Position numbers and translations under genes: made by a program
Source of the DNA: Hymenopus coronatus
Taxonomy: Eukaryota; Arthropoda; Insecta; Mantodea; Hymenopodidae
Assembly: GCA_030762935.1 (NCBI GenBank)
Contig: CM060900.1
Coordinates: forward strand, 440,298,259 to 440,362,258
DNA length: 64,000 nt
Direction: 5' to 3'
The notes under the pieces: generated by a model
What the model saw: the letters and a program-made list of their open reading frames with translations, nothing else
The model's database searches: none
Told to the model about the DNA's origin: nothing
Part shown: piece by piece, positions 1-9,399 of the stretch
Layout: every line of letters starts with the position of its first letter
How positions within the stretch are numbered: position 1 is the first letter of the stretch

Positions 1-540
1 TATTAAAAATATTTACATGACATAATGCATATCCTGAATTTCTTGAAAATAGCCCCCTGAAGTCTTCTTCATTGTGAATGACTTCTGCATAACTGGTAAA
101 CCATGGAGAGACAAATACTTACTACACTAAAAACTTGCTCGCTAAAATACAAAAATTATGCCACTTACATTTTTTTTTTTTTTTTTTTGTGTTTTGTTTT
201 TTTGTAGAGATAACCTTTTTTGAAACATTTTCTGTTATTGGTTTCAATTTTAAAACACCTTTCTCAAACTGAAAGCCCTCATCCATTTCATATATATTTA
301 GTTTTATTTCTGGCCAAGGAAAGAGGACCACATTTCAATGACAATTGCATAGTAACATCTTTTAAATGATAGGCATCTCTTTAGCCTAGTTTACTCCTTT
401 ATTTCCTACTTACAAGGAACTAAGCAATAGAACAGTTCTGCTAATGTTTATTTCAATTAGGTTGAAGTAGAGAGAGGAATAAGCTTTTGTAAGAATAATG
501 TGTAGCACAATTGGTAGAGAATGTTATGTAAATGGAACAC
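1..540 (+). repeat. Dispersed repeat family A, copy 1 (cut by window edge)
   Basis: This is one of nine copies of an unclassified AT-rich dispersed repeat. Shared landmarks, in order, are a block reading TTTACATGACA then AATGCATATC, a block near TTGAATTTTCTGGGAATAGCC, one near GGATGACTTTTGCATAA, one near TCCTTGTTATTGG, and a tail near AATAAGCTTTTGTAAGAAT followed by GTAGAGAAAGTCATGTGAAT. Copy 1 lacks the left third because the window begins inside it. I see no coding capacity, no terminal inverted repeats and no LTR. The class is unknown. Confidence 0.7.
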
Positions 541-589
541 ATCGGATTTTAAATTTGTCTCATTTTTTTTTTTTTATATTTCTCTTCAA

Positions 590-725
590 AAATTTTCTAT
601 CTCCCCCCCCCCCCTCCCACAACAATTCAATGCCATAACTGAGATCTGAACCACGGATCTCCCGGTCTCTAGCCAGTTGCTGTACCGCATTATTATCCTG
701 GCAACATGCTGGCATAGCATTAGAT
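590..725 (-). repeat. tRNA-derived SINE remnant
   Basis: On the minus strand there is a box B-like motif GGTTCAGATCT (about 641-652) and, upstream, a degenerate box A region (about 667-689). This is the usual layout of a tRNA-derived SINE head. The 5' part, GCATGTTGCCA, recurs in the minus-strand tRNA-like sequence at 8250-8325, so the two may be one family. A poly-C run (603-614) follows on the plus strand. It is too degenerate to be a working tRNA gene. Confidence 0.45.
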
Positions 726-819
726 TTCTCAACTGACTCACACAGTTTAATCCTCCTACCCCAAAGCTCCCTTTACATGGAAACAATTTTCAACATTTTG
801 TGTTTCACAAAACTGGCTA

Positions 820-1245
820 ATGATTTTGATTAAAATACAGTACTTACATCGCAAAAAGAATGTATTTCTTGAATTTTCGGAATAGTCTCTGAATACCTCT
901 TCTATCTGGATGAGTTTTGCTGAGTTTTCCATAACTGGTAAACTTAAGAAATAGACAAAACCTATATATTTTCTCAATTGGGGTCACCTTTCATTTCATC
1001 CCTCTTTTGATTTAATGACAATGCAAAGCAAACTGAAACTCTGTGTTCATTATTGACCAGCTTTTAAAACCTTTGACTATAGCTTTAGCTCATCTTCTTT
1101 CTTCTTATAAGGAAGCAAGTAGTAAATCAATTTTTGCTAAAGTTTATGTTGATTAGCATGAAGTAGATAGAAAAAACTTTGAGGGAATATTTTGTTTGCA
1201 GAACAGGTAGAAAAATTCATGTGAATGAAAGAAATCAGATTTTTA
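820..1245 (+). repeat. Dispersed repeat family A, copy 2
   Basis: It carries the same ordered landmarks as copy 1: TGATTTTGATTAAAAT, a GAATTTTCGGAATAG block, ATCTGGATGAGTTTTGC, a TAGCATGAAGTAGATAGA block and a tail ending near CATGTGAATG. It is strongly diverged and lacks the left end seen in the copies at 33.0 and 26.8 kb. It lies in the same orientation as the HELLS gene. Confidence 0.65.
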
Positions 1246-3060
1246 GAAAAAGGAGCTTACACCAAATAGTTAAAAATGAGCTGTAAGATGAAGAAATAAA
1301 TAGGCAATGAGTACGTGGCAACTGCTGATTCTAGATTTATAGTACTGATTTCTTTTGTCCTCATAGATCACACTATAATAATACAAATGAGAGAGAGAGA
1401 GAGCGAGACCGACCAACCAACCGACCTACCTAACTTACTTACCACCTGCAATTTATCTCTCCTCTTTATAATTTTAGTGATTCAAAATATATTTTTATAG
1501 GCATAAAAATATCAAATATGGAGATATAAAATAATAAAGATATTAATTTGTAGGGCATTGTTGTTTACTCTTGACTTTCAGGTGGGTGGAATATTTTAAG
1601 ACAGCAAAGAATGAATGGTGCACCACATTGTGTTGTGTGGTATTCCATTGTAATAAGGTATTTACTTTGAACTGGCATGTGTTTGATTTTCTAACTCTTT
1701 TTGCTTTATATTTAATGGCATTGGTATAAGCCCTTCCATTTGTTTCTTTTTTATCATTATACACTACTGTTTCTGAATACTAATAGCTTTAGATGTTTCA
1801 TTTATTCTCTTACTCACACTCATTTCATTTCAATAAACAAATGTATTCATTATTATTTTGTTTCTACCTAGTTAACAAACATTTTGTATCTTTCAAGGTT
1901 CTCATTCCATAACTATAAATATTTACACAAAACACAGAATAAATAAGCTACATTAATACTTCACAGTGTTCTGCAAACAAGTTTGCTAACAAACTTATGC
2001 TAACTTCAACTGTATTGCGCTATCTTCTTGTTGCTGTGAACTGTAGATGACTATTGTTATTGATAATGAGTGCTTGAGTTTCAGGAATCTAACAAGTTTT
2101 AAAAAACTATCTCCAAACTTTGTCCACATTTTCTCTCACTTGGTCCCCATTGTAAACCCAATAACAAAATTATTACCCAACTTTCCTACTGCATAGGTAT
2201 AGAGTTTTATTACAGATACAGCATTCAAACTAGACGTGTATCAGCATTCTAGTTTACTCAAGCTAAGAAAAAAATATTGCTGCATTCTGACCTTTAAGTT
2301 TATCAGTTACTACATGATTAGCATACAAGTAGCAAATATTGCACTTTCACCGAAAAACATGTTTACCTTAGAAATTTGGACCCACTGAAACCTAAAAAGG
2401 CTCTAAAAATAATGTAATCTGCATTGGATAGTGTGTTCAAAGTTGAAAATTATAACAGCTGAATATTTATACCATATTATTAGTAACTTGTCGACAGTAC
2501 AAGAGTAGAAAAGGATGAAGCTAATTGCAACATGTATGCATTAGATAGAGATTTAACTCCATTCTGTCTTTTGAGGTTGAGACCGACTATAGTAAGAATT
2601 TGACCAGAGTAATCATCACAAAGGGGTTCACCAATGTTCTTTTTTGTTAGCTCACTGTAGTTGGTTGGTAGGTGCTCACTTTGGTTGAAACCTCTATTCA
2701 TTACAGATAATTACTGAATGTGCCTGGAAGTAAATCACATTGTCTATTTTTCACTTGTTCTGTCTCTTTGCTGAAACAGATGTGTGTACTACTTCTGCTT
2801 GCAGTGGAGGAAAACAAATTGCAAAAATTGTTCCAAGTAATTACATTTAATATGTAATCATTAAGAAAATATTGAAAGTAAAGAGAAGCGACTTAAAGAG
2901 GACACATATGGAAATCTGGTTTACAATTGATAGAAAAATGTGCTCAACTATTATGAACTTTTTTTCTGTTCCCTCTTTCCCGACTGATTAAAGCTTCACA
3001 TAACTTAGCCAATGTTTATCTTCTGAAAGTATGAGACTAAACAAAAGAAAAGAAAAAAAT
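1246..3060. other. AT-rich non-coding stretch
   Basis: Only short ORFs (under 75 codons) without recognisable motifs occur here. There is a short GA-rich run (1388-1402). I see no splice-flanked coding block, RNA gene or transposon signature. Confidence 0.5.
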
Positions 3061-3064
3061 TGTG

Positions 3065-3145
3065 CCCCTAAAAAGATTTGAACCCTTGAATATGGGGTGC
3101 ACATGCTATCCCCTCAACAGGATAACAACTTCAAATTGTGACACA
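3065..3145 (-). repeat. tRNA-like SINE fragment
   Basis: The minus strand carries the box B consensus GGGTTCAAATC (3075-3085), preceded by a degenerate tRNA-like region and followed by an A-rich tail (the run of A/G at about 3040-3060 reads as T/C-rich on the minus strand, so the tail is not clear). It is probably a SINE head remnant. The box A is weak. Confidence 0.35.
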
Positions 3146-3556
3146 TATCTTGTTATGATATGGATTCTTATTGTGTGCAAGTAACATTCCTGAAAATACA
3201 CTAATTGCACCCTATCGATTCATTGCTCCCCTTATTTTTGCCTTGTTTTTAGAGCTATGCTTCAACAAATATAATTCTGATGTGTAATGCTGTGGTGGTG
3301 TGCATTTTCATTGTATCTTCATTCAGCATGTTTAAAGAACCTGTTGCATATAAAGTCTTTCTCTTCTTAATAGGCACTAAAACTGCATTAATGAATGTTT
3401 TGGCCTTTTCTTCAATGTGGTTCCATTTTATATATGCTCCCTAATCAGTTCATTCCAGTTTCTAATCTATGTGCTTTTCAAATCTCTTGCTTATATTATC
3501 AAACCCCCCTGTTTTTAGGTCTGCCTCTTGATCTAGATTTGAGAGGGTTCAATATA

Positions 3557-4824
3557 CAAGGGTTGAATGAAAAATAAAGCTGCCACCTTCATTAATAAGC
3601 TTTGGATGGGTATATTTTAATAAATCAAACTCAGAAATAATCCTTAGAATGTGATTTTTAATTACCAATATTCACTTTTCCACATAATCACCAGCCAATT
3701 GCATACATTTCTGTCAATGATGGGCAAGTTTTCTGTAGCCGTCACGGAAGAAGTCGACACTCTGTTTCCACAACCACAGTCTCACAGCTCTCTCAACTTC
3801 TTCATCAGAAGCATAATGATGTTCCTGCTGATTGTCTTTCATTATCGGGAACAGATGGAAGTCAGACGGTGCTAAATCTGGACTGTATGGAGGATGCCAT
3901 ATGGTGGTGAGATTCAGTCTGTGAAGTTCTGCTATGGTGGCACGTGAAGTGTGTGGTTTGGCATTGTCATGCTGCAGGATAACATTTCCCTTTTCCTTTC
4001 TGACCCTTGTTAGCCGTCGTTTCAGAGTTTGCAGCATTGTGATGTAACACTCTGAATTTGTTCCACGATCAAGGAAATCAACATGGATAACACCATCTGC
4101 ATCCCAAAACACTGTGGCTATGATTTATCCAGCTGCATCTTGAATTTCTGTTTCTGGAGCGAGTCTTTGTGTTAATATTCCATAGACTGACATTTTGTCT
4201 CCGGGTCGTAATGGTGTACCAACTTTTCGTCTCCTGTCACAATTGAATGGAGAAAGGCATCACCTTCATTCTCGTAACATGAGAAGAGTTCCTGGAAAAT
4301 TTCAAGTCTGTGCACTTTCATTTCAGGAGTCAGCATCTGGGGTACCCATCGTGCACAGATCTTCCGATAGCCAATCAAAGCAATAATGTGACCCACATGT
4401 TCTTTTGAAATGCCGGTTGTGCTTGCAATTTCTCTCTGAGTGATACAATGATTGTCTTGAATCAATCTGTCAACATTTTGCATGTGAAACTCAACATCTT
4501 TAAACTTACTCGCCCAACAACTCACAGTACTCACGTCAGCACAATCACCATAAACTGCTTTCATTCTCTGATGAATCTCCTTTGGGGTGACACCTTCTGC
4601 TGTCAAGAATTCAATGACTGCACTTGCTTAAATCGCATTGACCAACCGTCTGTGCAGGTTTCCATATACTTTACACTGTAACAACACAACTGTTCAATGC
4701 TAAGACTTCCCACCAGCTGGAGCTGCAGAGAAGAAGCTACGGAACAAGGCAGTACCTGCTACATACCAATGCTGCCATCTGTTGAGTTAGGAAGGTGGAG
4801 GCATTACTTTTCATTCAACCCTCG
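3557..4824 (-). mobile_element. mariner-family DNA transposon with intact ends
   Basis: The element is 1268 bp, the usual length for a mariner. Its ends are inverted repeats of about 30 bp: the left end starts CAAGGGTTGAATGAAAA (3557) and the right end finishes TTTTCATTCAACCCTCG (4824). TA dinucleotides flank it on both sides (3555-3556 and 4825-4826), as expected for the TA target duplication of Tc1/mariner elements. The single ORF inside lies on the minus strand and is broken. The element is therefore non-autonomous today but could in principle be recognised in trans. It is antisense to HELLS. Confidence 0.92.
3676..4665 (-). pseudogene. Broken mariner transposase (DD34D)
   Basis: This is the transposase of the mariner at 3557-4824, read on the minus strand from an ATG at 4665. 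An N-terminal helix-turn-helix region (TPKEIHQRMKAVYGD) is followed by the catalytic domain. The three catalytic aspartates are still visible in VTGDE, ILQHDNAKPHT and APSDFHLFP, so the type is DD34D. The reading frame is destroyed in at least four places: a frameshift near 4620-4635, a stop near 4172, a further stop and frameshift between 4110 and 4170, and a premature TGA at 3714-3716 before the C-terminal segment ending near 3676. It cannot make an active enzyme. Confidence 0.9.
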
Positions 4825-4826
4825 TA

Positions 4827-5595
4827 TATATAGTCCCTTAATAGTTCTCTCATCTGACATGCTATACAAATGCCCAAACCATCTTAGTCTCTTTGCTGTT
4901 ATAAATTTGTGATAGTTTGTTTTTTAATCTTCATTTTTCATGTTCATGCACACAATAGAAATATTACTGTTGGACATAACCTGAGTTTTTGACCGAAATG
5001 GTGTATTTCGCGATTATATTTTGTTATTAAAAAACAAGTGGTGCCAACAGTTGCTCCAGATGTGCATCTCCCAATAGTTTTATTCTCTGTGAGCTACGTC
5101 ACGGTGGACCTGGTATGGCAGCAGAAGTAAATGAATTGATGTTTCATAGATGGCAGTGGTTATACTAAAGCAAGTGGCAGGAACTCCTGTGCTCCAGATG
5201 ATGCTAGCACAATTCTAGCTAAATGGAGCCAATTAGAAAAGAGATTTCAAATTGCACATTGATGTTTCACACATATGGATTGGTCTGTATTCCCGCCAAT
5301 GGTCGGAGGATCTGTGTAGTACCTAAGCAGTACCGATCGCGTGTATGCGAGATATTCATGACATTTGCACATGATCAGCGACCAACAGTAGCTTGTGGCA
5401 TATATAAAATGTGTGAAAACTATGAAAGTGAAAGAAAATATGCAATAATAATTGAATATATGTTTAACACGCAATGAGGCACTATTTTTAGTAAAATATC
5501 ATTGTGTAGCACATATTGATGAGCAGCACCTGCTAAGTTTAATGTTTTGAAATGTGGTGGTCCATATACACTGACAGTTTTGCATTCTCTACAAT
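4827..5595. other. Non-coding stretch
   Basis: No recognisable exon, RNA gene or element was seen. The 84-codon ORF at 5223-5477 has no known motif and overlaps an antisense ORF, which suggests a chance frame. Confidence 0.45.
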
Positions 5596-6084
5596 GTACA
5601 TAATAAAGAACATGTTGTATTCCACCCAAAAGTTTGATGCTGAGATTTCACCAAAATGCATGTTTTGAGGTCCCCTGTATAAATTAATAATAATTTTTAG
5701 TAAAAACAGTTTTAGAAAAGTATCTGTGAAACACAAAAGTCTGTTAAATAGCAAACATGGTATTCAGCATTCTCCAAGGATGTGACAAAAGATTTGCAAG
5801 ATCAACCCAACCCTTACTTTCCTTTCCATGGAAAATGTTTGTTTATATATATTCTCAAAAATGGTTCTAATGATTTTGATAAACTTTCTTCTGTGGCTAT
5901 TTACCCTCATATAGAGGACTTTGACCCACAAGGATTTGCAACCTGTGCCTGGGGTCAAATTCTTGTCATTCAGATGAGCTTTGTATCAGAGAGAGTAGCC
6001 AGGATGAGTGGTCAGCCTGATGCCTGGTTTAAGAGGGAGAAAGATAATATGAAATTGGTGATGAAATTAATGAAACAAACTTGA

Positions 6085-6270
6085 TTATGGAACAGGTGGT
6101 GGAATGAATGGAAGAAGAACCTGAATAAAGCCTGCCCAAATGCTGTTTGTCCATCACAAATCCCCCTTGTGGTCACTGCAAAGTCAAATCCAGGACACAT
6201 TCGTGTGAGATGAGCAGTCTAACCAGAATCATAGCAGTCTAACCAGTCGGCTACAGCACCAATTAACATA
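6085..6270 (-). repeat. tRNA-derived SINE-like insertion in repeat A
   Basis: The minus strand shows TAGCCGACTGGTTAGACTG, a box A-like motif (about 6234-6252), a partial duplicate of it (TGGTTAGACTGC, about 6215-6226), and GGATTTGACTT as a weak box B (about 6184-6194). It interrupts family A copy 3, so it is younger than that copy or arrived with it. Clear target duplications were not found. Confidence 0.4.
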
Positions 6271-6547
6271 CCATGTGTTTAAAATATTTTGTGACAAATA
6301 TAATGTACATCTTGAATTTTCTGGGAATAGCCTGTAAAGTTATCTTCATTGTGAATGGGGATTTTATAACCTGTAAACTGTGAGAGATACTAAAAAAAGA
6401 TCTAGATCTTGTTAAATCACACATTTTGTCAAATAAAATACTTTGTGGTATTCAACCATTTCTGAGGTATGTTTTGAATTTAAAATGATTTATAATTTTC
6501 AACTGCAAAGTTGCCAACTGTTTCCCTCTCTCCATCTTACCCTTTAC

Positions 6548-6742
6548 ACCCCCCCCTCTCGCCTCATCCCCCCTCTCGCCTCATCCCCCCTCTCGCCTCA
6601 TCCCCCCTCTCGCCTCATCCCCCCTCTCGCCACCCCCCTCTCGCCACCCCCCTCTCTCGCCAACCCCCCTCTCTCGCCACCCCCCTCTCTCGCCACCCCC
6701 CTCTCTCGCCACCCCCCTCTCTCGCCACCCCCCTCCCTCTTC
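6548..6742. repeat. C-rich minisatellite
   Basis: This is a tandem array with two sub-arrays. The first repeats a 17-bp unit CTCTCGCCTCATCCCCC about five times. The second repeats shorter units of the CTCTCGCCACCCCC and CTCTCTCGCCACCCCC type about eight times. The purine/pyrimidine strand asymmetry is strong: the plus strand is nearly all C and T. ORFs through it on both strands are artefacts of the repeat. Confidence 0.9.
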
Positions 6743-6904
6743 TCCCTCCTCCCCCTGCAAAGAAAAGAAACTAATTTCAAACCCATTACATAGCAACCCT
6801 TGACTAACAATTAGCCTATTTTATTCCCTTATTCCCCTGGTCCTACAAAGAAATAAAACTATTTCTGCAAATTTTTATCTCGATAAAATTAAATAAATAG
6901 AAAA

Positions 6905-8245
6905 TAATTTTTATAAGGATAGTTTTTTGGGGAATCAGAGAAAAATCACATAAATGTAACAAAATTTTTATCAAGAAAAATCTTATTTTAGCAGTAATTG
7001 AGATAAATGATTGACTGCTGGATTGGACAATACTGTAGTCACAATCCCTTGCTGTGGCAGCCAACCTGTAGACCAAGAAAGAGTTTTACTCAGAAATAAA
7101 AGAAGGATGCTTCCAAGACCTCAAGTAATTGCACTTTAACTTTGGAGAAACCGACCAAATTGGACCAGAATCTGGGATGCTACTAAAGTGAATGCATAGA
7201 AATAAATGGTACTAGTCTCTGTTTGCATGAATGCTTGAGGAGACAGTGCAGAACTACTTAACTATGATTCTGTATATTCTGTATAACAAATCAAGGAGAT
7301 AAAATTTTTCTTGGCTACGTTTCAGGCAAGAAATAGTGAATGCTGTTATGTATGTTCCATGTCTTTCCCAAGGAAGTGAGAAAACCTCTACATCGAAGGC
7401 TTTGTCAGCAGATAGTCTGTTATGCCATAAAGTTTAACTGAACTGTTCATTTTGTTTTACATGTAGAATAAGAGAGAAAGAAAAGGGGTGCTTGGATAAA
7501 CTGTAAATTAAGTGTAAGAACAATATATTCATAATGCAGGGTAGGGTTATATACTGTTTCAACCTATTGCATATTAAACTGTTCTTTTTTCTGGTGAAGA
7601 TACTCTTGCACACATTTGGAATGATGTTTAGGATTATCTTGCTGAAAAAGCCATTGTTGGAGTTGTGTGGTAGGATCTGAAGAAGTGCGGTCACCAAGTT
7701 GCCATAGAAAACACCTCTGCCTTAGCCTTTGAAGTTAATTGCCAGGATTATAAAGTAATTTGAATTCCACTTTAGACAAGTGTTTCTGCTGCACTTTAGT
7801 AAACACTAGAGCCTCCCTGCACCTGTATATCCAATAGGTCTTGTGTGTGTGGGTGGGGTGTGCTCTCTTGAAACTAAATACTCTTTGTCAAAATAGTCAT
7901 AACCGCTTCTGAATATGAAACATCGTTAATCAGATTATTAATTTACTGTGTATATGTTCCAGCTTGTGTTGTGCATTTTTGTAAATGTAGTATTCTAACA
8001 TACTAATCTCTTTGTCTGGCTATGGTTATGTAGTGCCTATATTGAGCATTATTCAAATATCAGCATTCAATATTTTATTATAAGCTCTTTATGTCAATTT
8101 TAATTTAGAGTTAAATAACTTGTAAATGCCTAGCATTGTTGTATGTCAACATCAGTTATTTTGGAAATTAAAATGTGAATTATGAAATATTATTAAATAC
8201 AAAATATTGCATCTCAGAAAGGTAGAACCGGACTGAAAAATTAAA
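6905..8245. other. AT-rich non-coding stretch
   Basis: Only short unsupported ORFs are present. No RNA gene, splice-flanked coding block or element signature was recognised. Confidence 0.45.
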
Positions 8246-8249
8246 TATC

Positions 8250-8325
8250 ATAAACAGGATTTGAACCTTAGATTTTCAGCTAGAAGTGCTGTAGCTCTAC
8301 CAACTGAGCTACCATGGCAACATGC
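8250..8325 (-). repeat. tRNA-like sequence (SINE head or tRNA pseudogene)
   Basis: The minus strand has a perfect box A, TAGCTCAGTTGGTAGAGC (about 8294-8311), and a box B, GGTTCAAATCC (about 8258-8268). Box spacing fits a tRNA. However, the anticodon loop after the CAGC/GCTG stem lacks the universal T33, and the acceptor and T stems pair poorly. It is therefore more likely a SINE head or tRNA pseudogene than an active gene. It shares the leading GCATGTTGCCA with the remnant at 590-725. Confidence 0.6.
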
Positions 8326-8816
8326 CAGTTAAAGCAAGTGCAAAGCATCTTACAATATTAGATAGGAATATGAAAGCACTGTAACCAGTGAATAGCCATT
8401 GAGATTACTGCAAGGTTGCTTATTTTCTTCTTTTAGTGTGTGCATAAAATCTTTTACTTTTAGAATTACTTTGATAATGCCATAAAATGTGACTAAACAT
8501 TTTGAGACCGATTTTCCAAACTTAACAAGTGTCACCCATAAAATTGATTTACACCAGTGATATCTTCCAAGTCCTTTTTTATGTAGTCAGTAGCAATGGT
8601 TACAGAAACATAATGTAGTCCTTAAAGCAACAGAAACAAACTGAGCTCCTTGTTCACATTGCTCCTTACAAAACAAGGGACAGACTAGATGGCACTAGAG
8701 ATTGGCCATAAGCTAATCACTTACTGCTACATACTGCCAATACAATACTATAGAGCTTCTTTGGGGAACAGTAAAGGGTGAAATAACACATTTGAATAAT
8801 ACATTTCAACCTGCAG

Positions 8817-9010
8817 ATGTTGAGTCGCTCACAATTGAAGCTCTTGACAGAATTATGAGAGAGGACAGATCTGGGGTTGCACGTGTCAAAAAGTTACAAA
8901 ATTTCTATAAAGAAATTACAAAGAAGAACAGAATGGTGCAGAATGTCACCATTAACCTCCAGAATGGTGAATCTGATTTAGACACCTGTGAATATGATGA
9001 GGAAGAATGA
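8817..9010 (+). CDS. Possible terminal exon of an unidentified gene
   Basis: An open frame starts directly after a plausible acceptor (a pyrimidine-rich stretch, then CCTGCAG, ending at 8816) and ends at TGA (9008-9010). It encodes about 64 residues, beginning DVESLTIEALDRIMRED, with a charged helical middle (VARVKKLQNFYKEITKKNR) and an acidic end (CEYDEEE). There is no in-frame ATG upstream of the acceptor, so it reads as a 3' exon entered in phase 1. An A15 run follows at about 9065. I do not recognise the protein. It does not resemble the HELLS C-terminus, yet it lies 4.6 kb before the first HELLS exon seen here. It could be a nested gene, an alternative 3' exon, or chance. Confidence 0.35.
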
Positions 9011-9138
9011 TAAGTGAGGTTTAAGGTCAATAACTAAGATGAGTGTTGATTTTCTACTTTTGTAAAAAAAAAAAAAAAGCTTTCCTATGTTTTACTTTGT
9101 ACATAAACTAATTTAAGTAAAGATTTGTTCTGTTAATC

Positions 9139-9399
9139 TATCAAATGAAAAGAAGTATTTTAGACAGTGGAGCGCCATAATTAAATTTAAATGTAATGAG
9201 TCACCTTTTAACACTTTTTGCTCCAATTTTGCCTTCGTTTGGGAAGACCGGTTTCAGGATACTTTAATCCTATCTTCAGTGACGGGGATGAATGACGCTA
9301 CATGCAACAGGTGGTTGTGTGCAGCTTGGTGTTGTGTTGCCCTCTACCCTTGTCAACAGGATGATGTCATCAACAGCGGGAATCTCAAAATTCATAAGA
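9139..9399 (-). repeat. Pseudo-LTR, left copy (3' on the element strand)
   Basis: It is 261 bp and aligns end to end with 11769-12029 without a net length change. The two differ by scattered substitutions, so they are old. It holds one hammerhead motif (9242-9283) and the last codons of the endonuclease frame (stop at about 9392). Confidence 0.9.
9242..9283 (-). ncRNA. Hammerhead ribozyme motif, 3' pseudo-LTR copy
   Basis: Read on the minus strand: core CTGAAGA, then stem II AGGAT/ATCCT with the hexaloop TAAAGT, then GAAAC and GGTC with the expected cleavage after the C. Stem III is the short palindrome ACCGGT. The 5' strand of stem I has changed (GTCA in place of GGAA) and no longer pairs with TTCC. 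This copy probably cleaves poorly or not at all. Relative to the other copy, stem II has changed both partners of one pair. Confidence 0.75.

Larger units (their letters stand above)
5600..6900 (+). repeat. Dispersed repeat family A, copy 3 (interrupted)
   Basis: The left part (5600-6010) shows the landmarks CACCCAAAAGTTTGATGC, TTCTCCAAGGATGTGACAAAA and TCTCAAAAATGGTTCTAATG. The middle part resumes at about 6280 with ATGTACATCTTGAATTTTC and GGGAATAGCCTG and runs to about 6505. The right end, with the TTATTCCC and AAGGAAATAA-type block, appears at about 6790-6860. A tRNA-like SINE (6085-6270) and a minisatellite (6548-6742) separate the parts. It is in the same orientation as the gene. Confidence 0.65.

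Noticed and set aside
6443..6810. Pro/Ser- and Gly/Arg-rich ORFs
   Set aside because: They are frame artefacts of the C-rich minisatellite.
8250..8325. Functional tRNA gene on the minus strand
   Set aside because: Boxes A and B are excellent, but the anticodon loop lacks T33 and the acceptor and T stems do not close. It is better read as a SINE head or pseudogene.
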